Assembly: GCA_041476545.1 (NCBI GenBank)
Contig: JBGOTP010000077.1
Span: 1-15,719 of the forward strand
From: JBGOTP01 sp041476545
Lineage (GTDB): Bacteria > Acidobacteriota > Vicinamibacteria > Vicinamibacterales > CAVVIG01
Length of the DNA: 15,719 nucleotides
Direction of reading: 5' to 3'
The notes below the pieces were generated by a model, which saw only the letters and a program-made list of their open reading frames with translations, was not told the DNA's origin and did not search any database. Position 1 is the stretch's first letter. Each line of letters starts with the position of its first letter. The position numbers and the translations under genes were made by a program. This document shows positions 1 to 7,849 of the stretch, one piece after another.

Positions 1-1
1 C

Positions 2-613
2 GACAACCCTCGGATCGACGACCTGCGACATCGGCTGGAGAACGATCCGGCGTCGATCGCCTTTGCGCAGCTGGCCGAAGAGTATCGCCGGGCGGGGCGG
101 ATTCAGGAATCGATCGACGTCTGCCGCGCCGGACTCGGGCGTCACCCGGCGTATCTGTCGGCCCGGGTCACACTGGGGCGTGCGCTGCTCGAACTCGGTC
201 AACTCGACGCTGCGCGGCGGGAGCTCGACGTCGTGGTTGCGAGTGCGCCGGAGAATCTCGCGGCTGTCCGCGGTCTCGCGGCGATTCATCAGGCGCGAGG
301 GGCACTCCCTGAGGCACTGGTCTTCTACAGGACCGCCCTGGCCCTGGCTCGGAACGATCCCGATCTGGAGCGGACGGTGGCAGACTTGGCACGCCAGGTC
401 GGGCCCTCGATCCGAACGGTTCCTGGGGATGTGATGCCGCCCCCATCTGTTGTACCTTTGGTGGCGGCACCAGCCGTGACCGTTGAGCCTGTTCCGACAC
501 GGGCTGGCCATCGCCAGGCGTCCGATCGGGCCCTGCGAACGATCGCCGCGCTCGAACAGTGGCTCGACGCCATCACTGCCAATAATGTCGCACGCACCCA
601 CCCAGACGCTTGA
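2..613 (+). CDS. TPR-repeat protein, C-terminal part (5' end outside window)
   Basis: An open frame runs from the window edge to a TGA at 611-613, giving the last 203 residues. At least three tetratricopeptide-like helix pairs are visible, at about residues 18-50, 52-84 and 85-118 of the fragment, each with the alternating small/large pattern of TPRs (for example LGRALLELGQLDAARREL). A Pro/Val/Ala-rich linker follows at about 135-165, then a short amphipathic helix (RALRTIAALEQWLDAI) near the end. TPRs mediate protein-protein contacts; the partner and cellular role cannot be read from this fragment. The gene end overlaps the downstream peptidase start by 29 nt, suggesting co-transcription. 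No catalytic domain is seen in the visible part, but one could lie upstream. Confidence 0.8.
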   Translation, partial: DNPRIDDLRHRLENDPASIAFAQLAEEYRRAGRIQESIDVCRAGLGRHPAYLSARVTLGRALLELGQLDAARRELDVVVASAPENLAAVRGLAAIHQARGALPEALVFYRTALALARNDPDLERTVADLARQVGPSIRTVPGDVMPPPSVVPLVAAPAVTVEPVPTRAGHRQASDRALRTIAALEQWLDAITANNVARTHPDA

Positions 614-1742
614 GCGTCGCCACGGCGCGATTCGGGCCGCCATGGCTGGGCAGTCCCTGGACGCGCTCGTTGTCACCGCGTTGCCGAACGTGCTCTACCT
701 GACGAACTTCACAGGCAGCTCGGCGATCGTGGTCCTCACTGCGGATCGACTCACGTTCATCACGGATTCTAGGTATGCTGCCGCGATCTCCTCGGCGAAC
801 GGTGCGGACGATGAATGTCCCGGCCTTGCTCTGGTCGTTGTCGAGAACTCGTACGACGCAACGCTGGCGGCACAGCTCGCCGCCATGCCATCGGCACGCG
901 TTGGTTTTGAGGCTGCGCATTTGTCGGTCAGCCGGCATCGGTGGCTGGAAGCCGCCATCCCGGGGGGACGTCCCGCGTCCGATGCGTTGCCGGAACTCGT
1001 AGCGACCGATGGCATCGTGGAGCGCGCGCGGGTACGAAAAGACGCGTACGAACTGACCGTGCTGCGCGAGGCTGCCCGTCGGCTCTCAGGCGTCGCCACC
1101 GCCCTGATGGCCGACGTGCGACCAGGTCGAAGCGAGCGTGAGGTGGCGATGGCGATCGACTGGCGCATTCGAGAGGCGGGATTCGAGCGGTTGGCCTTTG
1201 AAACGATCGTTGCCGCCGGCCCCAATGCCGCGCTGCCGCATGCGAGGCCTGGCGAGCGAAAATTAGACGAAGGTGACTTGGTGGTGCTGGACTTTGGCGG
1301 CGTGTACGACTCATACTGCGTCGACCTTACCCGGACCGTGGCGGTGGGGCACGCTTCGCCGCGCGCGCGCGAGGTCTATCAGGCCGTTCTGACAGCGCAC
1401 GACCTGGCTATTGCCGCCGTGGCGCCGGGCGTTTCTCGATTTGCCATCGACGGGGCCGCTCGAGGGTCTCTGGCAGCGGCGGGTATGGCCGAGGCGTTCG
1501 GCCATGGCACGGGGCACGGTCTCGGGATAGAGGTGCACGAGGAGCCGCGGATCTCCAAGCGGCGTCCTGAGGACAGGGGCGAGAGGGCCGAGGACCAGGT
1601 CGTGCCCGGGATGGTCTTTACCATCGAGCCGGGTGCGTATTTTCCAGGGTGGTCGGGTGTTCGAATCGAGGACGATGTTCTCGTGACCGACACGGGAGTG
1701 GAATTGCTCACGCCAGTGACGACCGACTTGTTGGAGATTTGA
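585..1742 (+). CDS. M24-family metallopeptidase, Xaa-Pro aminopeptidase (aminopeptidase P) type
   Basis: The 385-residue protein has the creatinase-like N-terminal domain (about 1-140; LVVTALPNVLYLTNFTGS) and a C-terminal pita-bread catalytic domain (about 150-385). All five dinuclear metal ligands of family M24 are visible: D236 (LDFGG), D247 (DLTRT), H311 (in HGTGHG), E348 (TIEPG) and E362 (RIEDD). H307 is a further conserved histidine. Such enzymes cleave the N-terminal residue ahead of proline in cytosolic peptides. The length fits the short B. subtilis YqhT-like group rather than E. coli PepP (about 440 aa); prolidase is an alternative. I chose the ATG at 585 because the usual domain starts there. 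A TTG at 483 in the same frame would add 34 low-complexity residues and overlap the TPR gene further. No clear Shine-Dalgarno precedes 585. accB follows 16 nt downstream. Confidence 0.9.
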   Translation: MSHAPTQTLERRHGAIRAAMAGQSLDALVVTALPNVLYLTNFTGSSAIVVLTADRLTFITDSRYAAAISSANGADDECPGLALVVVENSYDATLAAQLAAMPSARVGFEAAHLSVSRHRWLEAAIPGGRPASDALPELVATDGIVERARVRKDAYELTVLREAARRLSGVATALMADVRPGRSEREVAMAIDWRIREAGFERLAFETIVAAGPNAALPHARPGERKLDEGDLVVLDFGGVYDSYCVDLTRTVAVGHASPRAREVYQAVLTAHDLAIAAVAPGVSRFAIDGAARGSLAAAGMAEAFGHGTGHGLGIEVHEEPRISKRRPEDRGERAEDQVVPGMVFTIEPGAYFPGWSGVRIEDDVLVTDTGVELLTPVTTDLLEI

Positions 1743-1758
1743 GGATCTGAGCCTTCCA

Positions 1759-2226
1759 ATGGACCTTGACCAACTAGACCAGATTCTCAAGCTTGTTCGA
1801 GCGCACGACCTTTCCGAGTTTGAAATCGAGCACGACGGGTTGCGGCTGAGAGTCCGGAAGGACGCCGCAGGCGCCGCCCACGGCCCGGTTTCCCCGCCGG
1901 TGTCGGTTGTGTCGGGTCCCGCGCAGGTGGGCCATGCGCCGGCGCAGAGCGCCACCATTATCGAGCCTGCCGACGACGAAATCGAACTGGCTGTTGTGAA
2001 GTCACCGATCGTCGGAACGTTCTATCGCTCTCCCGAACCAGGGGCGCCGCCTTTTGTCGATGTCGGGTCGACCATCAAGAAAGGCCAGGTGCTGTGTGTC
2101 ATCGAGGCGATGAAGTTGATGAACGAGATCGACGCCGAGTGCGACGGCGAAGTCATGAACGTCTACGTTGAGAACGGGCAGCCGGTGCAGTACGGGGAGC
2201 GGTTGTTCGCTATCAAGACGAAATAG
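1759..2226 (+). CDS. accB: Biotin carboxyl carrier protein of acetyl-CoA carboxylase (AccB)
   Basis: This 155-residue protein carries the biotin that shuttles carboxylate from biotin carboxylase to the carboxyltransferase in the first step of fatty acid synthesis. The N-terminal part (1-35, LDQILKLVRAHDLSEFEIE) matches the AccB N-terminal helix region. An Ala/Pro/Val-rich flexible linker covers about 36-75. The biotinyl domain (about 78-155) contains IVGTFYRSPEPGAPPFV, the protruding 'thumb' segment typical of AccB, and the biotinylation motif EAMKLMN with K119 as the modified lysine. The length is like E. coli AccB (156 aa). The ATG follows the peptidase stop by 16 nt, with a GAGG rather far upstream. 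accC starts 6 nt after the stop, the standard accBC arrangement in which subunits are made together. Confidence 0.97.
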   Translation: MDLDQLDQILKLVRAHDLSEFEIEHDGLRLRVRKDAAGAAHGPVSPPVSVVSGPAQVGHAPAQSATIIEPADDEIELAVVKSPIVGTFYRSPEPGAPPFVDVGSTIKKGQVLCVIEAMKLMNEIDAECDGEVMNVYVENGQPVQYGERLFAIKTK

Positions 2227-2232
2227 AAACAC

Positions 2233-3609
2233 ATGTTCAAGAAAATCCTGATCGCGAATCGCGGCGAGGTGGCCCTCCGCGTCATTTTTGCGTGCCGCGA
2301 ACTGGGCATCAAGACGGTTGCGGTGTACTCGGAGGCCGACGAGAATTCGCTGCACGTCCGCTACGCGGACGAGGACGTGTGCATCGGGCCGGCTCGAAGC
2401 GCCGACAGCTATCTCAACGTGCCGGCCGTCATCAGCGCGGCCGAAGTCACGGGCGCCGACGCCATCCATCCCGGTTACGGATTCCTGTCGGAGAGCGCGT
2501 ACCTCGCTGAAGTCTGCGAAGCGTGCCACATCCGGTTCATCGGTCCCGATCCCCAGGTGATTCGGCTGATGGGCGATAAGGCCCGGGCGCGCCGCGTGAT
2601 GAAGAAGGCCGGCGTGCCGATTTTGCCGGGCAGTGAAGGCCTGATCGAGAGCGAAGAGAAGGCCCTCAAGATCGCCAAGGAGATTGGGTACCCCGTCATC
2701 ATCAAAGCGACGGCGGGCGGTGGCGGTCGAGGCATGCGCGTCGTTCGATCGGCGGGCGAGCTGCCGCACGCCTTCAAGACCGCGCAGCGCGAGGCCGAAG
2801 CGGCGTTCAGTGTCGGTGACGTGTACGTTGAAAAGTACGTCGAGTCGCCGCGCCACATCGAATTCCAGGTGCTGGGGGATCACTTCGGCAACATCGTCCA
2901 TCTCGGCGAGCGGGAGTGCTCGATTCAACGACGCCACCAGAAGCTCATCGAGGAGTCGCCGTCGCTCGCACTCAGCGAAAAGATTCGCCGGCGGATGGGC
3001 GGCATCGTCGTTGACGCCGCCAAGGCCGTGCAGTACCGCAACGCGGGCACGTTCGAGTTCCTGATGGATCCTGATGGCCGCTTCTATTTCATGGAAGCCA
3101 ATACCCGGCTCCAGGTTGAGCATCCCGTCACCGAGATGGTCACCGGCATCGATATCGTCAAGGAGCAGATCCGGATTGCGGCCGGCGAGCGCCTGTCGTT
3201 CAAGCAGAACGATGTCGTCTTCACAGGGCATTCCATCGAGTGCCGGGTGAACGCCGAAGACCCCGATACGTTTGTCCCGTCTCCGGGTCTGATTCATGTC
3301 TTCAGTGTGTTGACCGGACCCGGTGTGCGTGTCGAGACACTGGCGCACTCCGAGTGCGTGATCTCCCCATACTACGACTCGATGATTGCCAAGATCATCG
3401 TCCATGGCCGCGATCGCCAGGAAGCGATCGCACGGATGCGCCGCACGCTGGAAATGTCGGCCGTCGAGGGCATCAAGACCAACATCCCGATGCACCTTCG
3501 CATCCTGGCCGATCCGGATTTCGTCGCGGGTAAACTGAGCACGTCCTTCATGGAGCGGTTCCTCTCGCGGCCGCAGCAGCAGCGCGGACGCCTCGCCGAA
3601 GCCGTCTGA
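2233..3609 (+). CDS. accC: Biotin carboxylase subunit of acetyl-CoA carboxylase (AccC)
   Basis: The 458-residue ATP-grasp enzyme carboxylates the biotin on AccB using ATP and bicarbonate. The N-terminal biotin carboxylase domain starts with FKKILIANRGEVALRV. HPGYGFLSE, also in that domain, lies near residue 83. The ATP-grasp domain (about 115-315) shows K116 (GDKARAR), K158 ahead of the glycine-rich loop (KATAGGGGRGMR), E275 in FEFLMD, and the metal/ADP and catalytic set E288, N290, R292 and E296 in MEANTRLQVEHPVTEM. The C-terminal domain (about 330-445) includes GHSIECRVNAEDP. All key residues seen in E. coli AccC (449 aa) are present, so it should be active. It lies 6 nt after accB and 6 nt before thiE. 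The carboxyltransferase genes accA and accD are not in the window. Confidence 0.98.
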   Translation: MFKKILIANRGEVALRVIFACRELGIKTVAVYSEADENSLHVRYADEDVCIGPARSADSYLNVPAVISAAEVTGADAIHPGYGFLSESAYLAEVCEACHIRFIGPDPQVIRLMGDKARARRVMKKAGVPILPGSEGLIESEEKALKIAKEIGYPVIIKATAGGGGRGMRVVRSAGELPHAFKTAQREAEAAFSVGDVYVEKYVESPRHIEFQVLGDHFGNIVHLGERECSIQRRHQKLIEESPSLALSEKIRRRMGGIVVDAAKAVQYRNAGTFEFLMDPDGRFYFMEANTRLQVEHPVTEMVTGIDIVKEQIRIAAGERLSFKQNDVVFTGHSIECRVNAEDPDTFVPSPGLIHVFSVLTGPGVRVETLAHSECVISPYYDSMIAKIIVHGRDRQEAIARMRRTLEMSAVEGIKTNIPMHLRILADPDFVAGKLSTSFMERFLSRPQQQRGRLAEAV

Positions 3610-3615
3610 GCGCGC

Positions 3616-4281
3616 GTGTCGCGGTTGCCCTCTCGGTTGTGTGTCGTGTGCGACGCGGAGGTCTGCGGGCGTGCCGGGTGGACCATCGTCGATTTCGCGT
3701 CCGCGTGTCTCCAGGGCGGTGCCCGCTTTCTTCAGATCCGCGCCAAGCTCGCATCGACCCGCTGGTTCTTCGACGCTGTTCTGGCTGTCGTCGACCAGAC
3801 GCGCCCGGCGGGGGCGGTGCTCATCGTCAACGATCGGGCCGACATCGCACGACTTGCCAGGGCCGACGGCGTGCACGTTGGACAGGACGACCTGTCGCCC
3901 AGGGAGGCTCGGTCGGTCATGGGTGACACCGGCATCATTGGTCTGTCCACCCACACGCTTGCCCAGATCGAGGCCGGGATCAGCGTCAGGCCTGTCGGGA
4001 TGGCTCGCGAGCCCGTGGTGAGCTATGTGGCCATTGGCCCGATCTTCACGACCGCGACGAAGGCGACCGGATACGGCGCCGGGGGGCTCGATCGTGTGCG
4101 TGAGGCGGCCGCGCGCACCGAGCCGCGAGGCGTACCGCTCGTGGCGATTGGCGGCATCACGCTCGAGCGGGCCCCGGCGGTCATCGACGCGGGGGCGCAG
4201 GCAGTCGCTGTGATTTCGGATCTATTGACCGCGGGCGACCCAGCCAAACGCGTCTCGCAGTTCCTCGCCGCACTGAAGTAG
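3616..4281 (+). CDS. thiE: Thiamine phosphate synthase (ThiE)
   Basis: This TIM-barrel enzyme joins HMP pyrimidine diphosphate and thiazole phosphate to give thiamine phosphate, in the cytosol. The 221 residues carry the family pattern in order: QIRAK (40-44, the pyrimidine/pyrophosphate site), NDRADIA (72-78, Mg/diphosphate site), GVHVGQDDL (85-93), GLSTHT (109-114), GPIFTTATK (141-149, K149), AIGGIT (177-182, phosphate site) and VISDL (199-203). The frame begins with GTG at 3616, only 6 nt after accC; no ATG would keep the first strand (LCVVCD). No thiamine riboswitch (THI box) is visible before it, and there is no room for one, so it is probably read with accBC. The related regulator TenI is a possible alternative family, but the full active-site set favours a true ThiE. 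Confidence 0.93.
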   Translation: MSRLPSRLCVVCDAEVCGRAGWTIVDFASACLQGGARFLQIRAKLASTRWFFDAVLAVVDQTRPAGAVLIVNDRADIARLARADGVHVGQDDLSPREARSVMGDTGIIGLSTHTLAQIEAGISVRPVGMAREPVVSYVAIGPIFTTATKATGYGAGGLDRVREAAARTEPRGVPLVAIGGITLERAPAVIDAGAQAVAVISDLLTAGDPAKRVSQFLAALK

Positions 4282-4293
4282 GGGTCAGACCCC
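4281..4293. repeat. GGGGTCAGACCCC near-palindrome between convergent thiE and livF
   Basis: The 14-nt gap between the thiE stop (the last G of its TAG is the first base of the motif) and the livF stop is almost filled by GGGGTCAGACCCC. It can fold as a 5-bp GC stem with a CAG loop on either strand. On the plus strand a weak T-run (GTTT) follows. It may act as a compact bidirectional terminator for the acc-thiE and liv transcripts. The same kind of palindrome is, as I recall, a common dispersed short repeat in several bacterial groups; its copy number here cannot be judged from one window. Confidence 0.5.
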
Positions 4294-4295
4294 GT

Positions 4296-5000
4296 TTACT
4301 CGCCCAGATAGGCCTGGCGGACGCGCGGATCGTCCGCGATCGCGGAAGCCGTCCCCTCGAAACTGACCGTCCCTGTTTCGAGCACGTACCCGCGATCGGA
4401 ATGCTTGAGGGCGGCGCTCGCGTTCTGTTCGACGAGCAACACGGTCGTGCCCCCGGCCTTGATCTCATCGATGGTCCTGAAGATGGTCTGGCAGACGAGC
4501 GGTGCGAGGCCGAGCGACGGCTCGTCGAGCAGCAGCAGCTTGGGACGCGACATCAATGCCCGCGCGATGGCGAGCATCTGCTGTTCGCCACCCGAAAGCG
4601 TGCCGGCGCGCTGTTTCATGCGTTCCTTGAGCCTGGGGAAGAGCGAGAATCCGTGTTCCACATCGTGCTCGATGCGTGTTCGGTCTTTGGCGAGATAGGC
4701 GCCCATCTCGAGATTCTCGACCACGGTCAGGTTGGCGAAGATGCCGCGCCCCTCCGGCGACATCGAGATGCCGCGCGCGACGAGCGAATGCGCCGGCAGG
4801 CCCGTGATGTCGTGACCCTCGAAGACGATGCGACCGCTCCTGGGCGCCACGAGGCCCGTAATCGCGCGCAACGTGGTCGACTTGCCCGCGCCGTTGGCCC
4901 CGATGAGCGTGACGACCTCTCCGGCGTTGACCGCGATGGAGACGTCGCGAAGGGCATGGATGCCGCCGTAGAACACGTTGACGCGTTCAAGTATCAGCAT
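4296..5000 (-). CDS. livF: Branched-chain amino acid ABC transporter ATP-binding protein LivF
   Basis: This 234-residue cytoplasmic ATPase is one of the two that power the Liv-type importer. It shows Walker A GANGAGKST (34-42), the ABC signature LSGGEQQ (135-141) and Walker B LLLLDEPSLG (155-164) followed by LAP. The switch segment LLVEQNA (188-194) has Q in place of the usual H-loop histidine, as is normal for LivF. MLILERVNVFYGGIHAL at the start and the C-terminal VRQAYLGE are typical LivF features and separate it from LivG. It is the last gene of the operon, 42 nt after livG, with no obvious Shine-Dalgarno in that gap. The start is ATG at 4998-5000. It converges on thiE. Confidence 0.96.
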   Translation of the reverse strand: MLILERVNVFYGGIHALRDVSIAVNAGEVVTLIGANGAGKSTTLRAITGLVAPRSGRIVFEGHDITGLPAHSLVARGISMSPEGRGIFANLTVVENLEMGAYLAKDRTRIEHDVEHGFSLFPRLKERMKQRAGTLSGGEQQMLAIARALMSRPKLLLLDEPSLGLAPLVCQTIFRTIDEIKAGGTTVLLVEQNASAALKHSDRGYVLETGTVSFEGTASAIADDPRVRQAYLGE

Positions 5001-5042
5001 GGAGTCGTTCGATCACTACCGTACACGTCGATCGTGGATGCG

Positions 5043-5825
5043 TTAGCCCCCTCCGAGATACGCTTCAATCACTTTCGGGTTCTTCTGGATTTCGCCCGGC
5101 GTCCCGATGGCGATCGTTTCCCCGTAGTCGATGACCTGAATGGTCTCGCAGATGCCCATGACGACCCGCATGTTGTGTTCGACCAGCAGGATCGTGAGTT
5201 TGAGCTCGTCGCGCAGCCAGCGGATGAGGCGCATGAGAGCCAGCGACTCCTGGGGATTCATGCCGGCGGCGGGCTCGTCGAGCAGCAGCAGTTTGGGATC
5301 GGTCGCGAGCGCCCGGGCAATCTCCAGCCGGCGCTGGCTGCCGTAGGGCAGACTCGTGGCATTCTCGTTCGCCATTCGATCGAGTTCGAAGATCGCCAGA
5401 AGCGTCATCGCGCGGTCGTGGGTCCCGCGCTCGTCGCGGTGATGTCGGGCCGTACCCAGAACGGCGTCCGCGAGCGTCTGGCGGCTCCGAAGGTGGTGCG
5501 CTGTCATGACATTCTCGAGCACGGTCATGTCGGGGAAGAGGCGGATATTCTGGAACGTCCGCGCGATGCCGAGCTTCGTAATCTCGTGGGGCTTCCTGCC
5601 ATCGATGCGCGAACCGTCGAAGTAGATGTCTCCTTCGGTGGCGCCGTAGACCCCGGTCAACAGGTTGAACACGGTGGTCTTTCCGGCGCCATTCGGCCCA
5701 ATCAACCCGTACAGCGCTCCGCGGTCCACGGACATGGTGAGTGCCTTGACCGCCGTGAGGCCGCCGAAGCGTTTCGTGACATTCCCGGTGTGCAGCAGCG
5801 AAGACGTCGACGGCGTGCCGCTCAT
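5043..5825 (-). CDS. livG: Branched-chain amino acid ABC transporter ATP-binding protein LivG
   Basis: This is the second ATPase of the importer, 260 residues. Walker A is GPNGAGKTT (43-51), the signature is the LivG form LPYGSQRRLEIARAL (159-173), Walker B is LLLLDEPAAGMN (179-190), and the H-loop is LLVEHNM with H217. The insert after the Q-loop (about 95-150, FQNIRLFPDMTVLENVM onward) and the C-terminal VIEAYLGGG are typical of LivG. The same frame stays open to 5957, but the ATG at 5825 gives the family's normal start. It also overlaps the livM stop in an ATGA, so translation is probably coupled to livM. The upstream extension would lie wholly inside livM and is rejected. Confidence 0.96.
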   Translation of the reverse strand: MSGTPSTSSLLHTGNVTKRFGGLTAVKALTMSVDRGALYGLIGPNGAGKTTVFNLLTGVYGATEGDIYFDGSRIDGRKPHEITKLGIARTFQNIRLFPDMTVLENVMTAHHLRSRQTLADAVLGTARHHRDERGTHDRAMTLLAIFELDRMANENATSLPYGSQRRLEIARALATDPKLLLLDEPAAGMNPQESLALMRLIRWLRDELKLTILLVEHNMRVVMGICETIQVIDYGETIAIGTPGEIQKNPKVIEAYLGGG

Positions 5826-6940
5826 TGGTCCTCGTCCTCGCGTTCGTCTCCAAGCATCGACCGACGGTCGACTGGGCGTCCGTCGGTGTGCTGCACGGCG
5901 TCGGTGGCGTCCGTTAGCGCGACGGGAATCCTCGTCCGGTTCGGCACTCGAAGCCATCGCCAGCCGAGCTCCCGTCTTCCCAGCAGGCCCTGCGGGCGGA
6001 AGATCATTAGCAACACCAGCAACAGCGCGTATACCACCATGCGCAAGCCCGGGAACTGCTGGTCAAATGTCCGCAGCGCCTCTGGGAGGATCGTCACGAT
6101 CGTGGCGCCAAGCGCGGCCCCGGTAATCGAGCCGATCCCGCCGAGCACGATCATGACAATCACTTCAATCGACTTCACGAAATTGAGGTTCTGTGGATTG
6201 AGCGGATTGGCGAAGAGCTGTCCTGACAGTCCGCCGGCCACGCCCGCCAGCGCCGCGCTGATCACGAAGGCGAGGACTTTATAGCGCGTCGTGTTGATCC
6301 CGATGGCCTCGGCGGCAATTTCATCTCCCCGGATCGTGGCGAGTACGCGCCCAAACGTCGACGTCGCGATGTTCCGCACGATGACGATGGTCAGAAGGGC
6401 GACGGCGAAGATCCAGAAGAAGTTCGTGATCGGAATCGCGTCAGTAAACCCGGTGGCGCCGCCGACCGACGGGATGTTCAGAATGAGGACGCGAATGATC
6501 TCCGAGAACCCCAGCGTGACGATGGCGAGATAGTCGCCTCTGAGGCGCAGCGATGGAATACCGACCATCAAGCCTGCGATCGCCGCAGCCAGCGCTCCAG
6601 CGCCCAGGCTCGCGATCATGGCGATCGATGAACCGACGCCGTCGTGGAGAGTGCTGCCGAAGGCGGCCGCGATGCGTTCGCCGTGATAGACCGTGAGGTA
6701 CGTGGCGGTGTAGCCGCCGACGGCCATGAAGCCCGCGTGCCCAATCGAGAACTGGCCGGCGAGCCCGTTAATGAGGTTCAGGCTCACGGCCAGCGTGATG
6801 TTGATGCCGATGAGATTGATGATGCGCGCGTAGTAGGGATTGACCTGAAAGTTGCCGAAGCCGTGCTCGAAGATCTGGTTGAGCCCGAGGAGCGCCGCGG
6901 TCGCCAGGACGATGAACACGAGTTTCCGCGACGGGCGCAC
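5822..6940 (-). CDS. livM: Branched-chain amino acid ABC transporter permease LivM
   Basis: This 372-residue inner-membrane permease has a first hydrophobic segment at about 6-24, then the family hallmark segment NLINGLAGQFSIGHAGFMAVGG (starting near 55) and further hydrophobic segments at about 105-128, 135-155, 172-190, 222-245, 257-285 and 298-315. The cytoplasmic coupling loop that docks on the ATPases is GRVLATIRGDEIAAEAIGIN (197-216). FRPQGLLGRRE (314-324) closes the conserved part. About 45 more residues follow, rich in Arg, Asp and Glu, with no recognisable motif; such LivM tails vary between species. The frame opens with GTG at 6940, only 3 nt after the livH stop. Its stop overlaps the livG start (ATGA). 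Confidence 0.95.
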   Translation of the reverse strand: MRPSRKLVFIVLATAALLGLNQIFEHGFGNFQVNPYYARIINLIGINITLAVSLNLINGLAGQFSIGHAGFMAVGGYTATYLTVYHGERIAAAFGSTLHDGVGSSIAMIASLGAGALAAAIAGLMVGIPSLRLRGDYLAIVTLGFSEIIRVLILNIPSVGGATGFTDAIPITNFFWIFAVALLTIVIVRNIATSTFGRVLATIRGDEIAAEAIGINTTRYKVLAFVISAALAGVAGGLSGQLFANPLNPQNLNFVKSIEVIVMIVLGGIGSITGAALGATIVTILPEALRTFDQQFPGLRMVVYALLLVLLMIFRPQGLLGRRELGWRWLRVPNRTRIPVALTDATDAVQHTDGRPVDRRSMLGDEREDEDQ

Positions 6941-6943
6941 GGG

Positions 6944-7843
<900 letters not shown>

Positions 7844-7849
7844 GATCAA

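Noticed and set aside
2002..3954. 650-codon open frame on the minus strand opposite accB, accC and thiE
   Set aside because: It lies wholly antisense to well-supported genes. Its His/Asp/Arg-rich translation has no domain, and such shadows are expected at high GC with biased codon use.
4401..6284. 627-codon open frame on the plus strand opposite livF, livG and livM
   Set aside because: It is antisense to three recognisable transporter genes, and its translation (rich in Arg, Asp, Glu, His and Gln) matches nothing.
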